Below are positions 51,604-62,720 of a DNA stretch of 64,000 nucleotides, piece by piece. Numbering within the stretch: position 1 is the first letter of the stretch; every line of letters starts with the position of its first letter. A program made the translations under genes and the position numbers. Source of the stretch: Phenylobacterium sp. J367 (GTDB lineage: Bacteria; Pseudomonadota; Alphaproteobacteria; Caulobacterales; Caulobacteraceae); the NCBI RefSeq assembly GCF_024699985.1, contig NZ_JAJONA010000001.1, positions 1,178,001-1,242,000 on the forward strand, given 5' to 3'. The notes under the pieces are model-generated. The model was given only the letters and a program-made list of their open reading frames with translations. It had not been told where the DNA came from and did not search any database.

Positions 51604-52461
51604 ATGGCCGGACGTCTGGAGGGCAAGGTCGCCGTGATCACCGGCGGCGTGTCGGGGATCGGGCTCGGGACCGTCGAGCTGTTCGTGGCCGAGGGCGCGA
51701 GCGTCGTCGCCGCCGACATCCAGGACGAGAAGGGGAAGATGCTGGCGCAGCGCTTTCCCGGAAAGGTCGCCTACGCCCACTGCGACGTGACCTCGGAGGC
51801 GGACATCGCGGCGATGATGCAGACGGCCAAGGCCGAGTTCGGCGGGCTGGACATCCTGTTCAACAACGCCGGCATCTCCGACGCCATGCGGGAGATCCCG
51901 GCGATCGAGGCCGAGACCTGGACCTGGATCTACGACGTCCTCGTCCGCGGGCCGGCGCTCGGCATGAAGCACGCCGTTCCGCTGATGCTGGAGCGGGGCG
52001 GCGGCGCGATCGTCAACACCGCCTCCATCGCCGGGCTGCAGGCCGGCTGGGGTCCCATCGCCTACTCCTCGGCCAAGGCCGCGGTCATCCACATGACGAA
52101 GTGCGCGGCGGCCCAGCTCAGCCCGCAGAAGATCCGCGTCAACGCCATCTGCCCGGGCCTGATCGCCACCTCGATCTTCGGCGCCTCCATGGGCCTGCCG
52201 CGCGAGGTCGCCGACCAGATGGCCGCCCGCGTGGTGGAGTTCGCGCCCCGGGTCCAGCCGGTGCCAAAGGCCGGCCTGCCGGACGACATCGCCCAGGCGG
52301 CGCTCTATCTGGCGTCGGACGCCTCGGCCTTCGTGTCGGGAACCCACCTGGTGGTCGACGGCGGCATCACGGTCGGCGGGCGGCATGCCTGGGACCCCAG
52401 CGGCCCCTCGCCCTTCGCCGAACTGCTGGGCGAGTTCATCCCACAGCCCGCGCAGTCGTGA
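51604..52461 (+). CDS. Short-chain dehydrogenase/reductase
   Basis: A 285-residue classical SDR: cofactor loop TGGVSGIG near residue 14, acidic residue after the second strand (ADIQDE) suggesting NAD rather than NADP, NNAG, catalytic Ser in VNTASIAG and YSSAK. The C-terminus is longer than usual by some 25 residues. Substrate unknown; the neighbouring quinone reductase and the SDR at 53840 suggest lipid or small-molecule oxidation. The TGA overlaps the next GTG. Confidence 0.92.
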   Translation: MAGRLEGKVAVITGGVSGIGLGTVELFVAEGASVVAADIQDEKGKMLAQRFPGKVAYAHCDVTSEADIAAMMQTAKAEFGGLDILFNNAGISDAMREIPAIEAETWTWIYDVLVRGPALGMKHAVPLMLERGGGAIVNTASIAGLQAGWGPIAYSSAKAAVIHMTKCAAAQLSPQKIRVNAICPGLIATSIFGASMGLPREVADQMAARVVEFAPRVQPVPKAGLPDDIAQAALYLASDASAFVSGTHLVVDGGITVGGRHAWDPSGPSPFAELLGEFIPQPAQS

Positions 52462-53375
52462 CCGGGGCGGGGGAACCCCGCCTGTCGCGCAACACCCAGG
52501 GCGCGCTCTGGATGCTGGCGTCGGCCGCGACCTTCGCGGTCATGACCACGCTGATCAAGTTCCTGGGCGACGACTATCCGGCGGCGCTGCAGACCTTCTA
52601 CCGGCAAGCGGCGGGCCTCGTCGTGCTGGCGCCGATCATCATCCGCCACCGCGGCGCGGCCTTCGCGACCCACCGGCCGGGCATCCTGATCTTCCGGGCG
52701 CTCGCCGGCACGATCGGGATGATCCTGTCGTTCTACGCCTTCCAGAAGATGCCGCTGGCCGACGCCAACGCGCTCTCCTTCACCCGCACGCTCTGGCTGG
52801 TGCCCCTGGCCGCCCTGGTGGTCCGCGAGAAGGTCGGACCTTTGAGGATCGGCGCGGCGGTGTTCGGCTTCATCGGCGTGGTGGTGATGATCCGGCCGAG
52901 CGTGGGGGGAGACTTCGCGATCGGCCTGCCGGCGCTGGCCATGCTCGCGTCCGCCTTCCTGTTCGCCTTCACCGTGACCGGCATGAAGGTGCTGACGCGG
53001 GATCACTCGACGACCGTTATCCTGGTCTGGTCGGCGGTGCTGGGCTTCGTGCTCTCGATCCCCGGGGCGATCTTCACCTGGCGGCTGCCGACCCTGCCCG
53101 ACTTCCTGCTGCTCGCCGCCATGGGCGCGATCGCGACCGCCAACCAGGCCTGCTACATCAAGGGCATGTCGCTGGGCGATGCGGGCGCCATGGCCCCGAT
53201 CGACTACACCCGGCTGGTGTTCACCGCGGCCATCGGCTTCTTCGTGTTCCACGAGGTCCCGGGCGCCTGGACCCTGGCCGGCGCGGCGATCGTGGTGGCC
53301 TCGACCCTCTTCATCACGCTCAGGGAACAGCAGCTCGCCCGCTCGGCGCGGCTGACCGCCGAACCGGACGCCTAG
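52458..53375 (+). CDS. EamA/DMT-family transporter
   Basis: A 305-residue protein with ten predicted membrane helices in two EamA halves (first half GALWMLASAATFAVMTTLIK, second half ALAMLASAFLFAFTVTGMKVL). Such proteins export amino acids or other metabolites; the substrate is unknown. The GTG at 52458 overlaps the SDR stop as GTGA, so it is coupled. Overlaps the convergent DUF1232 gene by 4 nt. Confidence 0.93.
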   Translation: MTGAGEPRLSRNTQGALWMLASAATFAVMTTLIKFLGDDYPAALQTFYRQAAGLVVLAPIIIRHRGAAFATHRPGILIFRALAGTIGMILSFYAFQKMPLADANALSFTRTLWLVPLAALVVREKVGPLRIGAAVFGFIGVVVMIRPSVGGDFAIGLPALAMLASAFLFAFTVTGMKVLTRDHSTTVILVWSAVLGFVLSIPGAIFTWRLPTLPDFLLLAAMGAIATANQACYIKGMSLGDAGAMAPIDYTRLVFTAAIGFFVFHEVPGAWTLAGAAIVVASTLFITLREQQLARSARLTAEPDA

Positions 53376-53785
53376 CTGTCGCGCAGCCTGAGCACGGCCT
53401 TCTTCGCCGCCTGCCGATGCCGGGGCTTCAGGTTCTTGCCGACGATGGTCATCAGGGCGGCGAACACCGCCGCGTCGTCGGTGTAGCCGAGGCCAGCGAT
53501 GAAGTCGGGGATCACGTCGGTGGGCAGGACGAAGTAGGCCAGCGCCGCCAGCATCATCCCCTTGGCGGCGGTCGGCGTCTCGTCGTCCTTGGCGCAGTAC
53601 CAGACGCTGAGCGCCTCGGCGGCGAACGGAACCTTGGCCACGGTCCGGCGGATCTTCGGCCAGAAGCCGCGGTTCACCCGCTCCTCGTTCAGCTTCACGA
53701 CCGAGGGGACGAGGGCCCGGCTCGGATCGATCGGCGTGCGGGGGTCGAAGGTGACGTCGGGTGAGTCTTTTGCGCCTGCGCTCAT
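53372..53785 (-). CDS. DUF1232 family protein
   Basis: A 137-residue protein with a polar N-terminal half and the DUF1232 core AKGMMLAALAYFVLPTDVIPDFIAGLGYTDDAAVFAAL, then a basic tail. One membrane helix is likely. It shares only the core with the protein at 8103-8477. Function unknown. ATG at 53785, divergent from the second SDR. Confidence 0.88.
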   Translation of the reverse strand: MSAGAKDSPDVTFDPRTPIDPSRALVPSVVKLNEERVNRGFWPKIRRTVAKVPFAAEALSVWYCAKDDETPTAAKGMMLAALAYFVLPTDVIPDFIAGLGYTDDAAVFAALMTIVGKNLKPRHRQAAKKAVLRLRDS

Positions 53786-53839
53786 CGGGTTAAGGCCTTG
53801 CTGGAGAAGCCATCTAACGGGAGCGGGAGCAAAGCGTCC

Positions 53840-54622
<783 letters not shown>

Positions 54623-54658
54623 GCGAACCACGAAAGACACGAGCACGAATGTGCAGCG

Positions 54659-54692
54659 AGGGCCGTGGGCGACAGCCGCCCGCGGCCCTTTT
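54659..54692 (+). terminator. Intrinsic terminator after the SDR gene
   Basis: Stem of 13 bp (AGGGCCGTGGGCG / CGCCCGCGGCCCT, one G-U pair) with a 5-nt loop followed by TTTT. It separates the SDR gene from the convergent HerA-like gene. Confidence 0.85.
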
Positions 54693-54717
54693 CGCGTCTT
54701 TGGGCCTTCTCGGGGTT

Positions 54718-56187
54718 CTAATACCGCCGCCGCCGCGTCCTCGTGCTGCCGGCCAAGCCGCCGAGGATCCCGCGCATGATCTCGCGGCCGACCTGGCTGC
54801 CGAGGGTCCGCAGCATGGACTTGGCGAAGGCCTCGCCCATGCCCTGGCGGTTCGAGGCGCGGGGCGCCGGCGCCCGGCGCTCAGGCTCGCGCCCCGGCGC
54901 GGGCTCGGGCGGCGCGACCTTCCTCTGCAGCATCTCGTAGGCGCTCTCCCGGTCGCGCACCTCGTCGTAGAGGTCGCGCACGGGGCTCGCGCCCATCACC
55001 GCCTGGCGCTCGGCGGGGGTCACCGGGCCGAGGCGGGACACCGGCGGCCGGATCAGGGTCTTCGCCACCACGGTGGGCGCCCCGCGCTCGTCCAGCACCG
55101 AGACCAGGGCTTCGCCCACGCCCAGCGCCTGGATGGTCTCGGCGGTGTCGAAGGCGGGGTTCGGGCGGAAGCTCTGCGCCGCCGCCCGCAGGCCCTTCTG
55201 GTCGACCGGCGTGTAGGCCCGGAGCGCATGCTGCACGCGGTTGCCGAGCTGGCCCAGCACGACCTCCGGGATGTCCGCCGGGTTCTGGGTGACGAAATAG
55301 ACGCCGACGCCTTTGGAGCGGATCAGGCGCACGACCTGCTCGACCTTCTCCAGCAGCGCCTTGGGCGCGTCGCGGAACAGCAGGTGGGCCTCGTCGAAGA
55401 AGAAGGCGAGACGGGGCTTCTCCGGATCGCCCACCTCCGGCAACTCCTCGAACAGTTCGCTGAGCAGCCAGAGCAGGAAGGTGGCGTAGAGCCGGGGCGC
55501 GGCGATCAGTTTGTCGGCGGCCAGCAGAGAGATGTAGCCGCGGCCCGAGCCGTCGGTGCGCATGATGTCGGAGAGCGCCAGCGCCGGCTCGCCGAACAGG
55601 TTGGCGCCGCCCTGCTCCTCCAGCATCAGGAGCTTGCGCTGGATGGTGGCGACGGTGGCGGGCGAGATGTTGCCGTAGCGCTGGCCGAGGTCCTTGGCGT
55701 TCTCGGCGGCGTAGGTCAGGGCCGCCTGCAGGTCCTTGAGGTCGAGGAGCAGCAGCCCCTCCTCGTCGGCGGCCCGGAACACCACCGTCAGCACCCCCTC
55801 CTGCACGTCGTTCAGCTCGAGCATGCGGGCGATCAACAGGGGGCCCATCTCCGAGACCGTGGCGCGGATCGGATGGCCCTCCTCGCCGAACAGGTCCCAG
55901 AAGATGGTGGGCGCGGCGACGGGGTTGAGCGTCAGGCCCATGGACTGGGCCCGGGCCAGCATCTTCTCGTTGGGCGTCCCGGCCTGGGAGATGCCGGACA
56001 GATCGCCCTTCACGTCGGCGGCGAAGACCGGCACGCCGGCGTCGGAGAGGCCCTGGGCGAGGATCTGCAGGGTCACCGTCTTGCCCGTGCCCGTGGCGCC
56101 GGCCACCAGACCGTGGCGGTTGGCGCGGTCGAGCCGGAGGACTTCGGGATGGTCGGCCTTGCCGATCAGGACGCCGTCATCGGCCAT
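54718..56187 (-). CDS. HerA-like ATPase, DUF853 family
   Basis: A 489-residue P-loop ATPase of the HerA/FtsK superfamily: Walker A GATGTGKTVTLQ near residue 30, Walker B LAFFFDEAHLLF near residue 250, then VGVYFVTQNPADIP. A Pro/Arg-rich tail ends in ...STRTRRRRY. The family (YjgR-like) is widespread, and its task is not established; DNA or protein translocation is assumed from the superfamily. ATG at 56187. Intact. Confidence 0.92.
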   Translation of the reverse strand: MADDGVLIGKADHPEVLRLDRANRHGLVAGATGTGKTVTLQILAQGLSDAGVPVFAADVKGDLSGISQAGTPNEKMLARAQSMGLTLNPVAAPTIFWDLFGEEGHPIRATVSEMGPLLIARMLELNDVQEGVLTVVFRAADEEGLLLLDLKDLQAALTYAAENAKDLGQRYGNISPATVATIQRKLLMLEEQGGANLFGEPALALSDIMRTDGSGRGYISLLAADKLIAAPRLYATFLLWLLSELFEELPEVGDPEKPRLAFFFDEAHLLFRDAPKALLEKVEQVVRLIRSKGVGVYFVTQNPADIPEVVLGQLGNRVQHALRAYTPVDQKGLRAAAQSFRPNPAFDTAETIQALGVGEALVSVLDERGAPTVVAKTLIRPPVSRLGPVTPAERQAVMGASPVRDLYDEVRDRESAYEMLQRKVAPPEPAPGREPERRAPAPRASNRQGMGEAFAKSMLRTLGSQVGREIMRGILGGLAGSTRTRRRRY

Positions 56188-56410
56188 GCGGAACTCCTCG
56201 GGGCTGTACGGTGCGAAGCTAGTCGCCCAGGCCCGGCGGCGCCAGCCGGCGAACTCTCCCGACAGGGGAAGTCAAGTTCGTGCCGATTTTTCGCCTGGAG
56301 AGGGCAAATTCACTCCCCAACCGCGGCGAAGCCGGGTAGAGACCGCCGCATTGACGGCGGCCCTGCCGCCGGGGACAGTCAGCCTCCGCATACCCGCGAA
56401 AGCTCCCTTG

Positions 56411-57547
56411 ATGCCCGTCCGCGCCACCGAGTCGCCGCTCATCCGCGTTTCGCTCGCCATCCTGGCGGTGATCGCCACCGGCGCCGCCCTGAAGTGGCTT
56501 TCCGGCATCCTCACCCCGCTGGCCCTCGCCGTCTTCCTGGCGGTGATGATCGACGGCTTCGGCCGGGTGCTGCACCACCGCCTGCCGCTGGTCACCAAGC
56601 GCGCGGCCCTGCCCCTGGCGGTCGTCATCTCGATCCTGCTGTTCGGCGGCGCGGCCTATGTGGTGGCCGAGAACGCGCGCAGCTTCGCCGGCCAGCTCGG
56701 CGGCTACGAGGCGCGGCTGGACGGCCTGCTCGCGCGGTTCGCGGCCATGGCCGGGATGCAGGTGCCGCCCACCGTCGACCAGCTGATCGAGGAGCTCAAT
56801 CCGACGCGGTTCCTGGGAATCGTCGCCCGCTCCCTGCAGAACTTCACCGCCACCGCCGGCTTCGTGCTGGTCTACCTCGGCTTCATCATCGCCTCCCGCC
56901 ACGGCTGGGAGCGGAAGGTGGTGAACCTCTTCCCGCACCGCGAGGAACGGCAGGAGGCCATGGCCACCTTCCTGCGCATCCGGGACGGGGTGGAGCAGTA
57001 CCTGTGGGTCCAGACCGTGACCGGCCTGATGATCTGCGCGGTGTCCTATGTCGCCATGGTCGCGGTCGGGCTCGAGAACGCGGTCTTCTGGACCTTCCTG
57101 ATCTTCATCACGACGTACATCCCGGTGATCGGCGGGATCATCGGCGTGGCCGTGCCGCCGATCATGGCCCTCGTCCAGTTCGAGACCCTCTGGCAGGCGA
57201 TCGTGCTGTTCGCCGTTCTGCAGACCGTGACGCTGGTCGTCGGCAACGTGATCTATCCGCGGATGCAGGGCCGCAGCCTGAACGTCGACCCGGTGGTGGT
57301 GCTGCTGTCGCTGGCCTTCTGGACCGCGATCTGGGGCGTCACGGGCGCGTTCCTGTCCACGCCGCTGACCGTGATGGCGATGGTGATCCTTGCGCAGTTC
57401 CCGAGCTCGCGATGGATCGCGATCCTGCTCAGCGAGGACGGCGACCCCCTTCGCGCCCGCCACGAGAAGCACCCGCCCAAGGCGCTCGACCACGCTATCG
57501 CCGCCGAAGAGCCGGCGAAGCGACGGAAACGTTCCGAGAGGACTTAA
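56411..57547 (+). CDS. AI-2E family transporter (YdiK/PerM-like permease)
   Basis: A 378-residue membrane protein with eight predicted helices, including VSLAILAVIATGAALKWLSG and the C-terminal pair in the region FLIFITTYIPVIGGIIGVAVPPIMAL and GNVIYPRMQGRSLNVDPVVVLLSLAFW, the last being the family signature. Members export AI-2 or other solutes or act as antiporters; no specific substrate can be claimed. ATG at 56411; the open frame upstream overlaps DUF853 and is not coding. The 223-bp gap to DUF853 holds divergent promoters that I cannot resolve. Confidence 0.93.
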   Translation: MPVRATESPLIRVSLAILAVIATGAALKWLSGILTPLALAVFLAVMIDGFGRVLHHRLPLVTKRAALPLAVVISILLFGGAAYVVAENARSFAGQLGGYEARLDGLLARFAAMAGMQVPPTVDQLIEELNPTRFLGIVARSLQNFTATAGFVLVYLGFIIASRHGWERKVVNLFPHREERQEAMATFLRIRDGVEQYLWVQTVTGLMICAVSYVAMVAVGLENAVFWTFLIFITTYIPVIGGIIGVAVPPIMALVQFETLWQAIVLFAVLQTVTLVVGNVIYPRMQGRSLNVDPVVVLLSLAFWTAIWGVTGAFLSTPLTVMAMVILAQFPSSRWIAILLSEDGDPLRARHEKHPPKALDHAIAAEEPAKRRKRSERT

Positions 57548-57675
57548 ACTTGAGCTTGCAGTTCCTATCTAAGCTGAGCCGGAGCGAAGACGCCTCCGGC
57601 CGGTGCGTCCGCTCCCCAAGCCCGCGGACGCCGCGAGTAGAAAGTGCTTCGTCGACCCCCCCGCGGCGGAGCCAC

Positions 57676-57705
57676 ACGCCGCCGGATTCTCTCCTCCGGC
57701 GGCGT
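57676..57705 (+). promoter_or_regulatory. Leader hairpin before the NAD-glutamate dehydrogenase gene
   Basis: Perfect 11-bp stem ACGCCGCCGGA / TCCGGCGGCGT with an 8-nt loop, ending 24 nt before the GTG at 57730 and just ahead of the GGGGGA ribosome binding site. No T tract follows, so it is not a standard terminator. It could affect translation or mRNA stability, or end the AI-2E transcript. Confidence 0.5.
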
Positions 57706-57729
57706 CCTCGCATCCCGGGGGATCCAGCC

Positions 57730-60700
57730 GTGAGCAAGCCCGCCCGCAGCCCGTCGGTGAAGCCGAACAGCCGCCTCGTGCGCGCCATCCTGACCGCCAT
57801 CGGCCAGGAGCCCCAGGCCGACGCGGCCCGCGCCTTCGCCGAACAGGCCTCCGCCGACGCCCTGACCGACGAGGTCCCCGAACTGTCGGCGACCGACATC
57901 GCCGCCAACCTGGCCGACTTCTGGCGCTTCGGCGAACGCCGCCGCGGCCGGGGCCCGCAGGTCCGCATCGTCCCCGTCGAGGGCGGCCAGCACGCAGGGC
58001 TCGACCGGCTGGAGATCGTCCAGGACGACGCGCCGTTCCTCGTGGACTCGGTCATGGGCGAGATCGCCGACCAGGGCCTGTCGGTGCGCGCCATGTTCCA
58101 CCCGCTCGTCACCGTCCAGCGCGACCGCGCGGGCGTGCGCGGCGAGACGGGGCAGCCGCGCCGGGAATCCATGATCCAGGTGATCCTCGACCCGATCGGC
58201 GCCGACCGCGAGGCGGCCCTGGTGAAGGGTGTGAAGGAGACGCTGGGCGACGTCCGGGACGCGGTCGACGACTTCCCGGCCATGCTCGAGCTGATGGGCC
58301 GGACCATCGTGGAACTGGAGGGCCACAAGGGCCGCGCCACCGACGAGGAGCTCGCCTTCCTCTCCTGGCTGCACAAGGAGCATTTCGTGTTCCTGGGCGC
58401 CCGGGTCTACGAATACCCGAAGCTGCCGAACGGCGAATACGCCCCGGAGGAGCCGCTCTACCGGGCGAAGGACGGCCTGGGCGTGCTGCGCGATCCCGAG
58501 CGCACCGTGCTGCGCCGGGCCAGCGAGCCGGCGATCCTGATGGCCGCGGTCAAGGACCGGATCGTCTCCGACCCGGCGCTGACGGTCGCCAAGTCGAACG
58601 TGAAGAGCCGCGTGCACCGCCGCGGCTACATGGACTACGTGGGCGTCAAGCGCTACGGCGACGACGGCCGCCCGACGGGCGAGGTGCGCTTCGTCGGCCT
58701 GTTCACCGCCGAGGCCTACGACCAGCCCGCCAGCAACGTGCCGCTGATCCGCGCCAAGCTCGCCAAGGTGCTGGAACGCGTCGGCGCCGCCCCGAACAGC
58801 CACAACGAGAAGCGGCTGAAGAACATCGTCGAGAACCATCCTCGCGACGAGCTCTTCCAGATGACCGAGGACGACCTGCTCGCCCAGGCGCTGGGCGTGC
58901 TGCACCTCTACGACCGGCCGCGCGTCCGCCTGTTCGAGCGGCGGGACCCGTTCGACCGCTTCGTCTCCGTCCTGCTGTTCGTGCCGCGCGACCGCTACGA
59001 TTCCGACCTGCGCCGGCGCGCGGGCGAGATTCTGGCGAAGGCCTACGGGGGGCCGGCTCTCGGCCTACTACCCGAGCTTCCCCGACGCCCCGCTGGCCCG
59101 CGTGCACTACATCATCGGCTTCACGCCCGGCCAGCACGCCTGGCCGGACCTGCGCGCCCTGGAAACCGAGATCGCCGAGGCGGCGCGCACCTGGGAGGAC
59201 CGCTTCGACGCCGCGGTGCGGACCAGCGGCCGCGAGCCCGAGGCGGTCGCCGAGACCGTCGCCCGCTACCGCGACGCCTTCCCGCCCGGCTACCGCGACC
59301 GCTTCGACGCGACCGAGGCGCTGGAGGACGTGGCCGAGATCGAGGGGCTGGGCGACGCGGCGATCGGCGTGCGCGCCTACCGCCGGCCGGCCGACGGGCC
59401 GCTGGAGTTCCGCTTCAAGCTCTACCGCGCGGGCGAGCCCGCGCCGCTGGCCGACGTCATGCCGATCCTGGAGTCCATGGGCCTGAAGGCCATGGAGGAG
59501 GCCGGCTTCGACATCGAGCGGCCCGGCGAGCCGCCGGTCTGGGTGCACGACTTCCGGCTGATGGACCCGCGCGGCGGCCACCTGGTGTTCGCCGAGGTGA
59601 AGGAGGCCTTCGAGGCCGCCGTCGCCGCGGTCTGGAGCGGCCTCACCGAGAACGACGGCTTCAACCGCCTGGTCCTGGAGCTGGCGATCCCCTGGCGCGA
59701 GGCGGCGCTGATCCGCGCGCTCGCCCGCTACCGCCAGCAGTCGGGCCTGGACCCGACGCAGCGGGCGCAGGAGGAGGCCCTGTCGAACCATCCGGGCGTC
59801 GCCCGGCTGATCCTCGACCTATTCCGCACCAAGTTCGACCCGGCGATCCGCGCCGACCTCGCCGCCCGCAAGGAGCAGGCCGGCGCGGTGATGAAGAAGA
59901 TCACCGACGCCCTGCAGCTCGTGGAGAGCCTGGACGACGACCGGGTGCTGCGGCGCCTGGCGCTGCTGGTGGGCGCGATCCAGCGCACCAACTACTACCA
60001 GCCGGCCGCGGACGGCGGCGTGAAGCCGTACATCTCCTTCAAGGTGGCGAGCGGCGAGCTCGCCGACCTGCCGCTGCCCAAGCCCTACCGCGAGATCTTC
60101 GTCTGGGGCGTGAACGTCGAAGGGGTCCACCTGCGCTTCGGCCCGGTGGCCCGGGGCGGCCTGCGCTGGTCCGACCGGCGCGACGACTTCCGGACCGAGG
60201 TGCTGGGGCTGGTGAAGGCCCAGCAGGTGAAGAACGCGGTGATCGTCCCCGTCGGCTCCAAGGGCGGCTTCTTCCCGAAGCAACTGCCCAAGGGCGGCGC
60301 GCCGGACGCCATCCGCGCCGAGGGGATCCGCGCCTACACGACCTTCCTGTCGGGCCTGCTGGACATCACAGACAATCTGTCGGCCGACGGCGAGGTGATC
60401 CACCCAGCCGGCGTCGTCGTCCATGACGGCGACGACCCGTACCTCGTCGTGGCCGCCGACAAGGGCACAGCGACCTTCTCCGACATCGCCAACGGCATCG
60501 CCGAGTCCTACGGCTTCTGGCTGGGCGACGCGTTCGCCTCCGGCGGCTCGGCCGGCTACGACCACAAGGTGATGGGCATCACCGCCCGTGGCGCCTGGGA
60601 AGCGGTGAAACGCCACTTCCGCGAGCTCGGCAAGGATATCCAGGCCGAGCCGTTCACGGTGGTCGGCTGCGGGGACATGTCGGGCGACGTGTTCGGCAAC

Positions 60701-62590
60701 GGCATGCTGCTGTCGAAGCAGACGAAGCTGCTGGCGGCTTTCGACCACCGGCACATCTTCCTCGACCCGGACCCGGATCCGGCGAAGTCGTGGGACGAGC
60801 GCAAGCGGATGTTCGAGCTGCCGCGGTCGTCGTGGGACGACTACGACCGCAAGAAGATCTCCAAGGGCGGCGGAGTCTTCCCGCGCAGCCAGAAGGAGAT
60901 CCCGCTCTCGACCCAGGTCCGCGCCATGCTGGAGGTCGCGGCCGAGACCATGACGCCGGCCGACCTGATCAACGCCATCCTGAAGGCGCCGGCCGAGCTG
61001 CTCTACCTGGGCGGCATCGGCACCTATGTGAAGGCCCGGCACGAGGGCGCCAGCGAGGTCGGCGACAAGGCCAACGACGCCATGCGCGTCAACGGCGCCG
61101 ACCTTCGGGTCAAGGTGGTCGGCGAGGGCGCGAACCTCGGCCTCACCCAGGCCGGGCGGATCGAATTCGCCAGCCGCGGCGGCCGGATCAACACCGACGC
61201 CATCGACAACTCGGCGGGCGTCGACAGCTCCGACCACGAGGTGAACATCAAGATCCTCACCGGCATGCAGGAGCGCGCCGGCGAGCTGACCCGCAAGAAG
61301 CGCGACACCCTGCTGAAGTCGATGACCGACGACGTGGCGGCCCTCGTGCTGACCCACAACTACGACCAGACGCTGGCGCTCTCGATCCTGGAGATGGACG
61401 CGCCGGGCGAGCTGGAGCCGCACGCCCGGTTCATGCAGCAGCTCGAACAGGCCGGCCGCCTCGACCGGGCCGTCGAGGGCCTGCCCGACGCCGCGGCCAT
61501 CGCCGAGCGCCAGGCAGCGGGACTCGGCCTCACCCGGCCGGAGCTGGCGGTGCTGCTGGCCTACGGCAAGCTCGAACTCAAGCGCGAGATGGTGGCGAGC
61601 CACGGCCCCGACGACCCGTTCTTCGAGCGCCGTCTGGAGGGCTACTTCCCGAAGCCGCTGCGCAAGTGGGCCGACACCATGCGTCGCCACCGGCTGCGCC
61701 GGGAGATCATCGCCACCGTCGTCGCCAACGACATGGTCAACCGCTGCGGCCCGAGCTTCCCCTCGCGGATCATGGCCGCGGCCGGCTGCGACGTGGCGGC
61801 CCTGATGGCGGCCTACGAGGCCTCGAAGGCCGTGCTGGAGATCGAGCCCCTGTGGGACTCGGTCGACGCGCTCGACGGAAAGATCCCGGCCCGGGCGCAG
61901 ATGGTGCTCTACCGGCGGATGGTCGCCGCGTTGCGCGGCGCCACCTTCTGGCTGGCCCGGCGCGCCTTCCGCGAGAAGCTGGACGTGGCCGGCCTGGTGG
62001 CCCGCTACGGCGCCGGCTTCAAGGCCTTGAAGAGCCTGATCGCCGAGGTGGCGAGCCCGGTCGACCGGGCCGCGATCGAGGAGCGGGCCCACGCCCTGAC
62101 CGCGGCGGGCGCGCCCGAGGCCCTCGCCCGCCAGGTGGCCATCCTGCAGTCGCTGACCATCGCCGCCGACCTGGTGGACCTGGCCGAGGCGTCGAGCTGG
62201 AAGCTGCCCAACGTGGCGAGGCTCTACAGCGCGGCGGGGGCGGCCTTCGCCTTCGACCGGGTGCGGGCCGCGGCCGGCGCCTACCGGGTCGGCGACGCCT
62301 TCGAACGGACGGCGCTCCGCCGCCTGATCGAGGACATGCTGGCCGAGCAGGCCCAGCTCACCCGCGCGGTGATGGACTTCGCCGGCGGCCAGCAGGCCGG
62401 GGACGACGCCGAACATGCCAAGGACGCGGTGGACTCGTGGGCGGCGCTCCGCCGCGAGCAGGCCGGCGCGGCGAAGCGGGTGATCGAGGAGATCGAGGCC
62501 GCCGGCGGCGCCTGGACCTTCGCCAAGCTCACCATCGCCAATGCGGCGCTCCGCGAGCTCGCCGAGGCGGCCGGGCGCAAGCGACGGTAG
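57730..62590 (+). CDS. NAD-specific glutamate dehydrogenase, large (180-kDa) class (one apparent frameshift)
   Basis: Converts glutamate to 2-oxoglutarate and ammonia. Repaired length is 1619 residues, as in Caulobacter and Pseudomonas members of this class. N-terminal ACT-like regions (DDAPFLVDSVMGEIADQGLSV) lead to the catalytic dehydrogenase core with GGLRWSDRRDDFRTEVLGLV, VPVGSKGGFFPKQLP and the Rossmann region VVGEGANLGLTQAGRIEFA. The frame breaks in the G6 run at 59047-59052; removing one base reads AYGGRLSAYYPSFPDAPLARVHYI. GTG start at 57730 with GGGGGA upstream. Confidence 0.95.
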
Positions 62591-62595
62591 CGCGC

Positions 62596-62711
62596 AGTTC
62601 CTCCCCCATCGGGGGAGGGGGACCACGAAGTGGTGGAGGGGGCCAGCTCAGACGTTTGAGCGGACCCCCCTCAGTCGGCTTCGCCGACAGCTCCCCCGAA
62701 GGGGAGCAATT
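62596..62711. repeat. Palindromic intergenic repeat, type 3, copy 2
   Basis: Between the glutamate dehydrogenase and purH genes. GAGGGGGCCAGCTCAGACG, GAGCGGACCCCCCTCAGTCGGCTTCGCCGACAGCTCCCCCGAAGGGGAG: the same modules as at 7307-7415, in the opposite order. Lies between two convergent genes and probably terminates both. Confidence 0.75.
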
Positions 62712-62720
62712 GGCTCTGCC

